From: JAJRTA01 sp965603125
Lineage (GTDB): Bacteria > Zixibacteria > MSB-5A5 > GN15 > FEB-12
Direction: 5' to 3'
NCBI GenBank assembly: GCA_965603125.1
Contig: CBFDBU010000025.1
Span: forward strand, 1 to 50,426
Length of the DNA: 50,426 nucleotides
Below the pieces are notes generated by a model, which saw only the letters and a list, made by a program, of their open reading frames with translations, made no database searches and was not told the origin of the DNA. Positions 18,003-27,361 of the stretch are shown here, one piece after another (the stretch's first letter is position 1; each line of letters begins with the position of its first letter). The translations under genes and the position numbers were made by a program.

Positions 18003-18475
18003 GCTTTGCTCCTGCGTGCGGCGTCTAGGTTGTGTGCGGGCAACATATCAAATCCTGACCGATCTGGCAACCGTCGGCAGAAAAACCTTGCAAAAAACTT
18101 GCACTGCCACGATATTGATTGTGGAAAGCTCAAGGAGAGAGATGTCATTTGAAAACCTCTAACACCGAGCTCATGAAGGTCGTCTCTTGATCGCTGCGTA
18201 GACGCCGTGACCCATTCTCTGGAATGGCAGCGAATACAAAATGTGACAAGTGGCTGTAAAAACCCTTTAACGTGTTTAATGGTGAGCTTTTTCAAATCGC
18301 AGTCTCTCTCCCTAAACGACGAACCCGTCCCGTCTGGGACGGGTTTTCTCGTGTGGTCGCGCTTCATTTCTGGTTGGACCATTGGCGCACAGCTTTGCTG
18401 TGGGTTCGGTGGATAGAGAGCCGTAGACGCGGTATGGAAAGATCTCACAGCAAACTGTAAGGCACCGAGAGGCAG
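18003..18475. other. 473-bp gap between acpS and the small lipoprotein gene
   Basis: No gene of convincing length. A GC-rich hairpin (AACCCGTCCC 18322-18331, GGGACGGGTT 18336-18345) is followed on the plus strand by TTCTC; it lies downstream of the minus-strand lipoprotein gene and may end that transcript, though it lacks a U-run in that direction. The segment 18407-18436 resembles 5065-5094 beside repeat copy A (about 24 of 30 bases), suggesting a decayed dispersed repeat. A palindromic CACAGCTTTGCTGTGGG lies at about 18388-18404. Confidence 0.4.
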
Positions 18476-19072
18476 CTACTCCCCAATCGTGTAGCAGTGG
18501 GGGCCGTCCCAGCCGGGGAAAAACGCGAACCCCGATCCGGCCCATTTCCAGACACCACTGGGTTCATAGAAAGACGAGTCCAGACAGATCGACCTGCCGG
18601 CTGCGGCATTGACCGGGCCGATGGTGATCTCATAGCAGACCGCGTCAAAACCGTCCGGAATGCCGTCGGTGTGGAACACGAAGCCGCTGAACCCTATCGT
18701 GTCGGCTCCCGAACCAGTGACGCTGAAATGGCTGATCATCCGCGTTTCCATCATCTGGGCCGTGATGGCGCCGGTGCTGTCGCCAATGGTCGCCGTCCAC
18801 TGGGCGCCGTTGGGGGAGAAAACCCGTATGCCGTTGGTAATGCCCTTGATTGCTACCCCGGTGCTGTTGGCGAGACGGATATGGAAGGTAGCGACTTGGC
18901 CAAGAGGAATATCCCCACCCACCAGACCGTCGACATGATCCAGCGTGATGCTGTTGCCGGGATCCTGACTGCCGTCGCCGTTGACGACCGAGTTGCCGTC
19001 ATCGCCGTTGTCGGCACAACTAAAGAGCAGAAGCGCGACGGCTGAGGCCAAAATCATACTGAATTTGCGCAT
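18476..19072 (-). CDS. Small lipoprotein of unknown function
   Basis: 198 residues. Signal peptide with lipobox LLFSC (lipidated Cys19), then an Asp/Gly/Asn-rich linker (DNGDDGNSVVNGDGSQDPGN) typical of surface or periplasmic lipoproteins. The rest is beta-rich: a section on inequalities of time or condition is not recognisable as any enzyme, but the layout (QVATFHIRLAN, IKGITNGIRVFSP, SGFVFHTDGIPDGFD, CLDSSFYEPSGVWKWAG, GWDGPHCYTI) resembles cohesin-like domains of secreted FCB proteins. ATG at 19072 with a GAAAGG site. It lies alone between acpS and eno on the same strand with gaps of 200-470 bp. Confidence 0.7.
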   Translation of the reverse strand: MRKFSMILASAVALLLFSCADNGDDGNSVVNGDGSQDPGNSITLDHVDGLVGGDIPLGQVATFHIRLANSTGVAIKGITNGIRVFSPNGAQWTATIGDSTGAITAQMMETRMISHFSVTGSGADTIGFSGFVFHTDGIPDGFDAVCYEITIGPVNAAAGRSICLDSSFYEPSGVWKWAGSGFAFFPGWDGPHCYTIGE

Positions 19073-19273
19073 ATCAGAAGGACCTTTCTTTGGTGTCTGT
19101 TCTTGTTTCGAGCCGGATAATAGCGCAATCGCCTCCGGAAGTCAACCAGTACCGCCCGAGTAGCCCGCCTCACCGACAGATCCGACTATCTCGGATACGA
19201 AACGACTCTGCGCTATCAACGAATACTCCTCTGCGCGCGCCTGCTGACCGTACAGAAGACCGGCAGCTTCCCC

Positions 19274-20572
19274 TCAACTCCTGAGGTTGTAGAACGTGTC
19301 CATGCCGGGATAGACTGCCTGATCGCCGATTGTCTCGGCTATCCGCAGCAGCTGGTTGTATTTGGCAATGCGGTCGGTGCGGCACATCGAGCCGGTTTTG
19401 ATCTGACCCGCACCGGTGGCCACGACAACGTCGGCGATCGTCGCGTCCTCGGTCTCGCCGGAACGGTGCGACACTACCGCCGTAAAGCCCGCCTTCTGCG
19501 CCATAGCGATGGCGTCCAGCGTTTCCGTCAGCGTTCCGATTTGGTTGAGCTTGATCAGGATCGAGTTGGAACAGTGCTCCTCAATACCGCGCGCCAGCCT
19601 CTTGGGATTGGTAACATAGAGGTCATCGCCGACAATCTGGATAATTTTGCCCAATTTGGCGGTCATTTTCTGCCAGCCGTCCCAGTCGTCCTCAGCCAGG
19701 CCGTCCTCGATGGATATGATCGGGTACTTCTCGATCAGGCCGGCATAGAAGTCGATCATTTCATCCGAGCTCAGCTTGCGGCCTTCGGCGGCGAGGTTGT
19801 AGGTGCGGCTTTCGGCGTCATAGAACTCGGTCGAGGCCGGGTCGAGCGCAAGCATGATATCCTCACCCGCTTTGTAGCCCGCTTTCTCGATCGCCTCCAT
19901 AATCACTTCCAGCGCCTGTTCATTGGACTGCAGATCAGGCGCGAATCCGCCCTCATCACCGACGGAGGTATTGAAGCCCTTGCCCGCCAGCACCTTCTTG
20001 AGATGGCCGAACACCTCGGCCCCCACCTGGAGCGCCCGGTGAATACTCCCCGCCCCGACCGGCATGATCATGAATTCCTGCAGGTCGACGTTGTTGTCGG
20101 CGTGCTTGCCACCGTTGAGGATATTCATCATCGGGACCGGGAGAATTTTGCAGTTACATCCCCCGATGTACTCGTACAGGAACCTTCCCCGCGACTCCGC
20201 GGCCGCCTTGGCGGTAGCGAGCGACACGCCTAAGATAGCGTTGGCGCCCATCTTAGCCTTGTTCTCGGTGCCGTCAAGCCGGATCAGGTAGTTGTCGAGC
20301 GTTGTCTGGTCGAAAGGATCGACATCTTCCTTGATTAGGGCCGGGCCGATCTTCTCGTTGACGTTGGCAACGGCTTTCGTTACCGCTTTGCCGAAGAAGA
20401 CGTTCTTGTCACCATCGCGAAGCTCTACCGCTTCGTGCGCCCCGGTGGACGCTCCCGAGGGAACCGCCGCCCGTCCGAGAGAGCCGTCGGTCAGGCAGAC
20501 GTCGACCTCGACTGTCGGAGTACCCCTGCTGTCGAGAATGTGACGGGCATGGATATACTGAAAATCGGACAT
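19274..20572 (-). CDS. eno: Enolase
   Basis: Converts 2-phosphoglycerate to phosphoenolpyruvate in glycolysis. 432 residues, the standard length. Landmarks: PSGASTGAHEAVELRD at 38-53, Glu207 in VGDEGGF (general acid), metal ligands Asp244 (LALDPA), Glu289 (SIEDGLAEDDW) and Asp316 (VGDDLYVTN), Lys341 in LIKLNQIG (general base) and SHRSGETED from 368. All active-site residues are present. ATG at 20572 after AGGAAAGGG. A candidate plus-strand RNA lies immediately upstream and divergent. Confidence 0.98.
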   Translation of the reverse strand: MSDFQYIHARHILDSRGTPTVEVDVCLTDGSLGRAAVPSGASTGAHEAVELRDGDKNVFFGKAVTKAVANVNEKIGPALIKEDVDPFDQTTLDNYLIRLDGTENKAKMGANAILGVSLATAKAAAESRGRFLYEYIGGCNCKILPVPMMNILNGGKHADNNVDLQEFMIMPVGAGSIHRALQVGAEVFGHLKKVLAGKGFNTSVGDEGGFAPDLQSNEQALEVIMEAIEKAGYKAGEDIMLALDPASTEFYDAESRTYNLAAEGRKLSSDEMIDFYAGLIEKYPIISIEDGLAEDDWDGWQKMTAKLGKIIQIVGDDLYVTNPKRLARGIEEHCSNSILIKLNQIGTLTETLDAIAMAQKAGFTAVVSHRSGETEDATIADVVVATGAGQIKTGSMCRTDRIAKYNQLLRIAETIGDQAVYPGMDTFYNLRS

Positions 20573-20599
20573 CGTTTCACCCTTTCCTGATTGCTGTTT

Positions 20600-20851
20600 T
20601 TCGGCAAGCTACCGGCGGGCAGGCGGTGGAATCAACAATTAACTTCTCGCCCGGCACCACAGGTATGGGTGCAAGCCCCCAGCCCCCGGCTCGTCAGCAA
20701 CCGTAACCAACTGGGTCATCGCAGCTTGCCGCTTGGCATGGGGATTGACGGGTATCAGTTCAGTCACAGGGTGGAACAGACCACCTAAGGCAGGGTCAGC
20801 GGATTAAAACAGCTCTGACCTGGGGCCGGCTTGAGCCGGCCCTTCCTTTTT
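20600..20851 (+). ncRNA. Candidate structured RNA ending in an intrinsic terminator
   Basis: A strong plus-strand terminator at 20823-20851 has no plus-strand protein gene before it. The preceding ~220 bases hold several hairpins by eye: GCACC/GGTGC near 20655-20674, GGTGG/CCACC near 20770-20787, and GGTCAG/CTGACC near 20795-20821. This is the layout of a small RNA of about 200-250 nt. I tried to match it to tmRNA, SRP RNA, RNase P RNA, 6S RNA and common riboswitches and found no defining motif, so class and exact 5' end are unknown. Confidence 0.3.
20823..20851 (+). terminator. Plus-strand intrinsic terminator
   Basis: Perfect 8-bp GC-only stem GGGCCGGC (20823-20830) and GCCGGCCC (20835-20842) with loop TTGA, followed by TTCCTTTTT. 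It points away from eno and toward the 3' end of the giant gene, which is transcribed in the other direction, so it serves no annotated protein gene. Confidence 0.65.
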
Positions 20852-20878
20852 GGGCGGCACACCCTGTGCGCGATTACG

Positions 20879-20908
20879 AAAAAGGGACAGCGCCTCTTGC
20901 GCTGTCCC
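20879..20908 (-). terminator. Intrinsic terminator of the giant HYR-repeat gene
   Basis: Perfect 10-bp stem (GGGACAGCGC at 20884-20893 and GCGCTGTCCC at 20899-20908) with a five-base loop. On the minus strand it is followed by TTTTT (20879-20883). It lies 28 bp beyond the stop codon of the giant gene. Confidence 0.85.
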
Positions 20909-20935
20909 CATGTAGGTTTGTCTGTAGTCGGGGTG

Positions 20936-23900
20936 TTACTTCAATAGAACCATCTTTCGGGTTTCCACAGAGCTGCCGACTTGCAGCCTGTAGAAATAGA
21001 CCCCGCTGGCCATATTACCGGCGTCCCATTCAAGGGTGACGTCTCCGGCCGGTTCTGACCCGAAGAACCGGGCCACCGTCTGGCCGGTAACGTTGAACAC
21101 CGTCAGAGTATAGTCGCTCACCGACGGCAGGGTAAACCGGAACGTAGTCGCTGGGTTGAACGGGTTCGGATAGTTCTGGTGCAGAACGAAGCCGTTCGGC
21201 TTGAGCTGAGCGTCGATCGGATTGCCGTCGCGGGTGGCCATCTCCATGGAAATGACCTTACCGTCCATTTCAAGGAAGTCGCCCTTGAAGCTGTTACCCT
21301 CAAGCGAGTGCACCAGGATCCGCGTGTTGACGCCGTCGAACCGGTATTTCAGGTCCATGTTGTCGGCCCTCAGAACCGGTGTCACATCCCCCTCGACCAG
21401 CAGGAAGGCGCCGCCTACCTCAACACCGGGCACTGAAAGCAGCCCGTTCTCGGCGTGAGTGTAGCGAGCCTTGACAGGCGCAACCACTTTGGCATATGGC
21501 AACGCGTCACCGACAACGATGCGGATCAGATAAACCAGGTCAGCCACCGAGAGCGTGATACCATCGGAGTTCACGTCGGTTGCGGCTATCTGACCCTCAG
21601 GCGCTAACAGCCCGACGTCGAACACCTCCACGCCATGGATGAAGTAGTTGCCGAACAGAACGGCGTCGGCTATTTCGTTGGCGACACCGTTGAGGTTGAT
21701 GTCGCCACGATCATCGATATCTTCGGCGCAGATGATGTCGATACCTCCCTCAATGAAACAGATAAACCGCACGGCTGTGGGTTTGAGGGGATTCGGGTTC
21801 AGACAGTAGTCGGGCGCTCCCACGAACGGTATGCGCGCCACCTCCGGGAACAGCACGTCGTCTTCTTCGTCCCAGATCACGTTGTTTTGGTAATCGTAGA
21901 TCACCTTGTCGATAAACAGTGTCTTCCCGTCAACGCTTGAGATCGAGTTGTCCGAGCAGTCGTCCCAGAAGAAGCGAATGGGCACGTACTGGCACTCGAA
22001 GGTTCGGTCGTCGGTGACCAGGAACTCTATCTTGGCTAGTTCGTACAGACCCGGATCGGGAGGTCCGAAACAGGTTGGATTGCCGGGACCATCGTTGGTC
22101 TCCGCCAAGGCGAATATCCGCAGCAGTCCGGACGGGCAGGCGTCACCACAGTTGCCGTGGACACCATAGCGGTAGGTGAAGTACTCCCAGTCGCAGTCAT
22201 CAAGCATCTGCCCGGGTTCCGGCCTGGACGGCGTGAGCGCCGAGGCGTCATAGGCGATCAGGAAATCGAAACCGCCTATCTCATAAGGGGAGTCTTCGAT
22301 CGTGATGGATACCTGCTCATAATGGCCCTGCAGGGCGTCGTGGGTTTTATCGATTTTTACAGCCATACAGGAAGTAGGCATCAACATCACGCTAACCTTG
22401 GTGGCGCATGTTGCGCTTAGACGAGTGGTGCCGCAGTCATCAGTAGCCGTCAGAGTTATCGTGTAGACATCTTCCTGGGTAGCGGTGAAACAAACGGTGT
22501 TGCCTGTAAGGGTGCCGAAATCAACCGTACAGGATAAGAGATTGCCGTCCGGATCATCGCAATAGAACCCGTCGACACATACCTGGGCCGGAAATCCGCT
22601 TACATAGACAGCCACGTCACCGGGACAGGTCGCCGTCGGAGGACTGTTAAGATCAACCGTTATCACTGTCTGGCAAACATCCGTCTCACCACAATCATCC
22701 GTCGCCGTCAACGTAATCGTATTGTTACCCTCAACCGGCGTAAACGTCACCTCATCCCCGCTTAACGTCCCCCCGGTCGCAACACACGATGCCAAATTAC
22801 CATCGGGATCATCACAACTGAAACCAGGTATCGTTATCGGCGAAAGATCACAAACCAAACGCCTCTCATTACCCGGACAGATCGCCGTCGGAGGACTGTT
22901 GGGAGTAATGGTTATGACCTGGGTGCAAACCGCCGCGTTGTTGCAATCGTCCGTCGCTGTCCAGGTGCGAGTCAGTATGCCGGATCCTGGCTGCTCGTCA
23001 AATGTCACCACCGGAGCTGGATCGCAGTTATCAGTAGCCGTCAAGGTCGGGGCTGTCGGGATGTTGTCGCATTCAACCGTTACATCGGCGGGACAGGTCT
23101 GATCGAACGTCGGCGCGGTGTTGTCCTCTACTGTTATGACCTGGGTGCAGACCATCGAGTTACCGCAGTCGTCCGTCGCTGTCCAGGTGCGAGTCAGTAT
23201 GTACTCCTGATCGCATGAACCAGGAGTGCTCTGCTCGTCAAATGTCACCACCGGAGCAGGATCGCAGTTGTCAGAGGCGGTCAAGGTAGGGGCTGTCGGG
23301 ATGTTGTCGCATTCAACCGTTACATCGGCGGGACAGGTCTGATCGAACGTCGGCGCGGTGTTGTCCTCTACTGTTATGACCTGGGTGCAGACCATCGAGT
23401 TACCGCAGTCGTCCGTCGCTGTCCAGGTGCGAGTCAGTATGTACTCCTGATCGCATGAACCAGGAGTGCTCTGCTCGTCAAATGTCACCACCGGAGCAGG
23501 ATCGCAGTTGTCAGAGGCGGTCAAGGTAGGGGCTGTTGGGATGGCGTCACATTCGACTGTTACGTCCGTGGGACAAGCCTGATCGAACGTCGGGGCCTGC
23601 GTATCATGAACCGTGATAGTCTGAGTGCACTCGGCCCAGTTGCCGCAGTCATCCGTTGCGCGATAGGTGCGAGTGATCGTCTCCGGACAAGTCTGATTGT
23701 CAGATACGTCACCCATATGAACAACCGTCGGGGCAGGATCACAGTTATCAATAGCTACAACCTGGGAGGGGTCAGGCGGAGGAATATCCGCCGGGCACTG
23801 TACCGAGACATTGGTCGGGCAGGTGATCTGCGGATCTGTGTTGTCCTCTACCGTAATGACCTGGGTGCAAACCGTCGAGTTATTGCAGTAATCAGTCGCC

Positions 23901-26900
23901 GTCCACGTGCGCGTAAGTACATATTCCTGATCACATGAACCAGCAGTGGTCTGCTCGCCAAATGTCACCACCGGAGTCGGATCACAATTGTCAGTAGCCG
24001 TCAAGGTCGGTGGTGTCGGGATGTTGTCACATTCAACCGTTACATCGGCGGGACAGGCCTGATCGAACGTCGGTGCCTGCGTGTCATCAACCGTGATCGT
24101 TTGGGTGCACTCGGCCCAGTTGCCGCAGTCGTCCGTCGCACGGTAGGTTCGCGTGATCGTCTCCGGACAGGTCTGGCCGTCCGATACATCACCCATATGA
24201 ACAACCGTCGGGGCAGGATCACAGTTATCAGTGGCAACGACCTGGGAGGGGTCGGGAGGAGGAACATCCGCCGGGCACTGTACCGAGACATTGGTCGGGC
24301 AGGTAATCTGCGGATCTGTGTTGTCCTCTACCTTTATGACCTGGGTGCAAACCGTCGAGTTATCGCAGTCGTCGGTCGCAGTCCATGTGCGAGTGAGTAT
24401 GCCCAATCCTTGCTGCTCGTCAAATGTCACCACCGGATCAGGATCGCAGTTGTCAGTAGCGGTCAACGTCGGTGCTGTCGGGATGTTGTCACATTCAACC
24501 GTTATGTCCGTGGGACAAGTTTGATCAAACGTCGGAGGCTGCGTGTCATCAACCGTGATCGTCTGGGTGCACTCGGCCCAGTTGGCACAATCATCGGTCG
24601 CACGGTAGGTACGCGTGATCGTCTCCGGACAGGTCTGATTGTCAGATACGTCACCCATATGAACAACCGTCGGATCAGGATCACAATTGTCATTTACCTG
24701 AACCTGCATCACATCAGGTGCTGGAACGTCAGTCGGGCACTGTACCGAAACATCGGTCGGACAAGTGATCTGAGGGGCCTGTGTGTCATCAACCGTGATC
24801 GTCTGGGTGCAAACCGTCGAGTTACCGCAGTCGTCCGTCGCTGTCCAGGCGCGAGTCAGTATGTACTCCTGATCACATGAACCAACAGTGGTCTGCTCGC
24901 CAAATGTTACTACCGGAGCAGGATCGCAGTTGTCGGTAGCCGTCAACGTCGGGGCTGTCGGGATGTTGTCGCATTCAACCGTTACATCGGTAGGACAGGT
25001 CTGAACGAACGTCGGGGCCTGTGTGTCATCAACAGTTATAGTTTGCGTGCACTCGGCCCAGTTACCGCAGTCATCCGTCGCGCGATAGGTGCGAGTGATA
25101 GTCTCCGGACAAATCTGACCATCGGATACATCGCCAATGTGCACCACCACCGGGCTCGGATCACAGTTATCGTCTGCCTGAACCTGCATCACATCAGGTG
25201 CTGGAACGTCAGTCGGGCACTGTACCGAAACATCGGTCGGACAAGTGATCTGAGGGGCCTGTGTGTCATCAACCGTGATCGTCTGGGTGCAAACCGTCGA
25301 GTTACCGCAGTCGTCCGTCGCTGTCCAGGCGCGAGTCAGTATGTACTCCTGATCACATGAACCAACAGTGGTCTGCTCGCCAAATGTTACTACCGGAGCA
25401 GGATCGCAGTTGTCGGTAGCCGTCAACGTCGGGGCTGTCGGGATGTTGTCGCATTCAACCGTTACATCGGTAGGACAGGTCTGAACGAACGTCGGGGCCT
25501 GTGTGTCATCAACAGTTATAGTTTGCGTGCACTCGGCCCAGTTGCCGCAGTCATCCGTCGCACGGTACGTCCGAGTGATCGTTTCCGGACAAGTCTGACC
25601 ATCGGAAACATCGCTCACATGAACAACCGTCGGATCAGGATCGCAATTGTCATTTGCCTGAACCTGCATCACATCAGGAGCAGGAACATCCGCTGGGCAC
25701 TGTACTGAAACATCGGCCGGACAGGTGATCTGAGGATTCGTGTTGTCCTCTACCGTTATTGTCTGCACACATTGGGCGGTGTTGCTCTGCGCGTCGGTCG
25801 CCGTCCATGTACGCGTGATAGTATACTCGTTGGCGCAGGACCCCGGTGTTGTATTGTCAGAATAAGTAAGGTTGATGGGTGGGCAATTGCCGGTATAAGT
25901 CGCCGTGCCGGTATTGGTTGGATCCGTGGACTCATCGCACTCGACGGTGACGTCGGCCGGACAGGTGATGCTCAACTCGCAGGAAGGTACACAGTCCGAA
26001 GGCTCCGCGTACTTGATACCGCCGATGAAATCGTCGTAGTCGAAATTCGGGGAAGTGTGATCGTCGTCAACGAATATCAGGAGGTCATAGTCGCCGGAAA
26101 ACGAGTTCTGGTCTCCGCTGCCGTCATACCAGCGATAGTCCTGATACCCCAGACCGCTGACGTCATAGACAACAAACCACTGGTAATCGCCGTTGGGAGG
26201 ATGAGGCAACGACAGCGCGTGCTCGGAGAACAACCAAGCGTCGTCGGGGGTATCATAGGTACCGTTGGTGCTCCCCTGACCCAGGTCGACGTCGTTCAAA
26301 AGGAAAAGACCAAAATTACCCGCCATGGCAACCGAGTTGGTCGTTCCGCTGCCGTCCGAAGCGTCCAGCACGAAGTTGATGGAACGCGTCCCCGGCGGTG
26401 TCCACCCTAACCAGTTGTTGTTGGCCCATGGCGTGTTTTCCATGATGACCGTGAAGTCCACTGCCGCTGCGGTCGGTACAAAACACTCGCTGGAAACCAC
26501 CGTACCAATGAGGCAGTCATACTCATTGGTCAGTACCAGATCAAACACGGCCGGCTGCTGACAAGCGTTGTCGACCGGCTCGCAGGCATTGCTGGCGGAC
26601 ATCTTTACACACCGTTTTTTCGGATCGGGATCATTGGGATTGCAGGCGTTGTTGCCGGGGTCGGGGCAGGGGTCCGGCTTGGCCTCACCGAGGAATTTGG
26701 CCCGCACACCGAAATCATACGCGGGTGCGGTCAGGGTTACGGTTGCTTCGCCGCTGGCGTTGGTAACACCGGTTTCATCAGGGTCCTGGCCGATGTCCAC
26801 GCCACAGTTCTGCTCGGTAAGAAAGAACAGAACCGTTCTTCCCTCCAGGGGGGCGAAGGTACCGCCACCGCACCGCTGCTCCAGCAGCGCCGTGATCTGG

Positions 26901-27361
26901 AAGTTCTGGCCGGTCGGAACAGAAGTGGGAATCGAGATGATCTGCAAACGAGTGTTACAGTCGGTGAATGTCGTGGTGGCATAGAGGCCGGAACTCTGGC
27001 CGGTAGCTTCAACCAGCATCTCTTCACCTAAAGCGTCGTCGGGAACGATCCAGTAGGTCTCGAAATCACCGTTGCCGTCGGCGGCAACGTCCCAGGGATC
27101 GTAGGCTTCGCCACCCGAGGGTGTGCCGTCAGTGGGGGTTATCTGTACGGTGATTGTCTCACCGGCCCAGAATCCAGAACCGGCTATGACAACCGAGTCG
27201 CCCGGGACATAATCCGGGGCATTCGTGTAGATGGTGGCAGACACCGTGGCAGCGTTCAATTGCGCGCTGAACGCCAGTCCGCAAAATGTTAAAAAGAATG
27301 CTGTCAGGGTGATGAATCGCAATGTGCTTCGTTTCGTTCTGAGGCAATTACCTGATATCAT
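20936..27361 (-). CDS. Giant secreted HYR-repeat protein with cohesin-like, dockerin-like and T9SS type A regions
   Basis: About 2,141 residues from the ATG at 27361, chosen because GAGAGGG lies five bases before it and a signal peptide follows (LRFITLTAFFLTFCGLAFSA); the frame is open to 27472. Order: an N-terminal beta domain with DYVPGDSVVIAGSGFW; a mid region; then 13 HYR-like Ig repeats of about 75-82 residues (CPxDVTVECD...TDNCDPxPVV...RTWTATDDCGN...CTQ.ITV), mostly alternating between two subtypes; two diverged repeats; a cohesin-like domain (VKIDKTHDALQGHY, GGFDFLIAYDASAL); a dockerin-like Asp/Asn repeat pair (DRGDINLNGVANEIADAVL, TDVNSDGITLSVADLVYLI); and a T9SS type A tail (NYPNPFNPATTFRFTLP, LTVFNVTGQTV, ASGVYFYRLQV). 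It is probably exported and displayed as an adhesin or matrix protein. No catalytic domain is seen. Confidence 0.88.
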   Translation of the reverse strand: MISGNCLRTKRSTLRFITLTAFFLTFCGLAFSAQLNAATVSATIYTNAPDYVPGDSVVIAGSGFWAGETITVQITPTDGTPSGGEAYDPWDVAADGNGDFETYWIVPDDALGEEMLVEATGQSSGLYATTTFTDCNTRLQIISIPTSVPTGQNFQITALLEQRCGGGTFAPLEGRTVLFFLTEQNCGVDIGQDPDETGVTNASGEATVTLTAPAYDFGVRAKFLGEAKPDPCPDPGNNACNPNDPDPKKRCVKMSASNACEPVDNACQQPAVFDLVLTNEYDCLIGTVVSSECFVPTAAAVDFTVIMENTPWANNNWLGWTPPGTRSINFVLDASDGSGTTNSVAMAGNFGLFLLNDVDLGQGSTNGTYDTPDDAWLFSEHALSLPHPPNGDYQWFVVYDVSGLGYQDYRWYDGSGDQNSFSGDYDLLIFVDDDHTSPNFDYDDFIGGIKYAEPSDCVPSCELSITCPADVTVECDESTDPTNTGTATYTGNCPPINLTYSDNTTPGSCANEYTITRTWTATDAQSNTAQCVQTITVEDNTNPQITCPADVSVQCPADVPAPDVMQVQANDNCDPDPTVVHVSDVSDGQTCPETITRTYRATDDCGNWAECTQTITVDDTQAPTFVQTCPTDVTVECDNIPTAPTLTATDNCDPAPVVTFGEQTTVGSCDQEYILTRAWTATDDCGNSTVCTQTITVDDTQAPQITCPTDVSVQCPTDVPAPDVMQVQADDNCDPSPVVVHIGDVSDGQICPETITRTYRATDDCGNWAECTQTITVDDTQAPTFVQTCPTDVTVECDNIPTAPTLTATDNCDPAPVVTFGEQTTVGSCDQEYILTRAWTATDDCGNSTVCTQTITVDDTQAPQITCPTDVSVQCPTDVPAPDVMQVQVNDNCDPDPTVVHMGDVSDNQTCPETITRTYRATDDCANWAECTQTITVDDTQPPTFDQTCPTDITVECDNIPTAPTLTATDNCDPDPVVTFDEQQGLGILTRTWTATDDCDNSTVCTQVIKVEDNTDPQITCPTNVSVQCPADVPPPDPSQVVATDNCDPAPTVVHMGDVSDGQTCPETITRTYRATDDCGNWAECTQTITVDDTQAPTFDQACPADVTVECDNIPTPPTLTATDNCDPTPVVTFGEQTTAGSCDQEYVLTRTWTATDYCNNSTVCTQVITVEDNTDPQITCPTNVSVQCPADIPPPDPSQVVAIDNCDPAPTVVHMGDVSDNQTCPETITRTYRATDDCGNWAECTQTITVHDTQAPTFDQACPTDVTVECDAIPTAPTLTASDNCDPAPVVTFDEQSTPGSCDQEYILTRTWTATDDCGNSMVCTQVITVEDNTAPTFDQTCPADVTVECDNIPTAPTLTASDNCDPAPVVTFDEQSTPGSCDQEYILTRTWTATDDCGNSMVCTQVITVEDNTAPTFDQTCPADVTVECDNIPTAPTLTATDNCDPAPVVTFDEQPGSGILTRTWTATDDCNNAAVCTQVITITPNSPPTAICPGNERRLVCDLSPITIPGFSCDDPDGNLASCVATGGTLSGDEVTFTPVEGNNTITLTATDDCGETDVCQTVITVDLNSPPTATCPGDVAVYVSGFPAQVCVDGFYCDDPDGNLLSCTVDFGTLTGNTVCFTATQEDVYTITLTATDDCGTTRLSATCATKVSVMLMPTSCMAVKIDKTHDALQGHYEQVSITIEDSPYEIGGFDFLIAYDASALTPSRPEPGQMLDDCDWEYFTYRYGVHGNCGDACPSGLLRIFALAETNDGPGNPTCFGPPDPGLYELAKIEFLVTDDRTFECQYVPIRFFWDDCSDNSISSVDGKTLFIDKVIYDYQNNVIWDEEDDVLFPEVARIPFVGAPDYCLNPNPLKPTAVRFICFIEGGIDIICAEDIDDRGDINLNGVANEIADAVLFGNYFIHGVEVFDVGLLAPEGQIAATDVNSDGITLSVADLVYLIRIVVGDALPYAKVVAPVKARYTHAENGLLSVPGVEVGGAFLLVEGDVTPVLRADNMDLKYRFDGVNTRILVHSLEGNSFKGDFLEMDGKVISMEMATRDGNPIDAQLKPNGFVLHQNYPNPFNPATTFRFTLPSVSDYTLTVFNVTGQTVARFFGSEPAGDVTLEWDAGNMASGVYFYRLQVGSSVETRKMVLLK
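22905..25980 (-). repeat. Tandem array of ~240-bp HYR-domain units
   Basis: The coding DNA repeats with a ~240-bp period (one domain) and a 480-bp period (an A-B domain pair). Two blocks are identical at DNA level: 24697-25063 equals 25177-25543 (367 bp, offset 480), and 23049-23296 equals 23289-23536 (248 bp, offset 240). Identity at synonymous sites shows recent duplication or gene conversion, or assembly collapse/expansion. Repeats 11-13 are three successive B-type units, breaking the alternation. Confidence 0.88.

Noticed and set aside
18150..18162. AAGGAGAGAG followed by ATG
   Set aside because: A good ribosome site, but the frame is only six codons long (MSFENL) and has no supported role.
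18407..18436. Segment resembling 5065-5094 next to repeat copy A
   Set aside because: About 24 of 30 bases match, but the similarity stops on both sides, so it is too short to call a repeat family member.
20640..20790. Possible tmRNA, cobalamin or TPP riboswitch in the eno upstream region
   Set aside because: Short look-alike strings (GGGGATTGACGGG, GGGTGCAAGCCC) occur, but none of the defining conserved boxes of these RNAs are in place.
24101..25360. Long plus-strand open frames opposite the HYR array
   Set aside because: They repeat with the same period as the minus-strand gene, have Arg/Val-rich products without domains or ribosome sites, and are shadows of biased codon use.
22905..25980. 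Regular direct repeats that could suggest a CRISPR array
   Set aside because: The period is ~240 bp, the whole stretch is one open frame coding for Ig-like domains, and there are no short repeats with unique spacers or cas genes.
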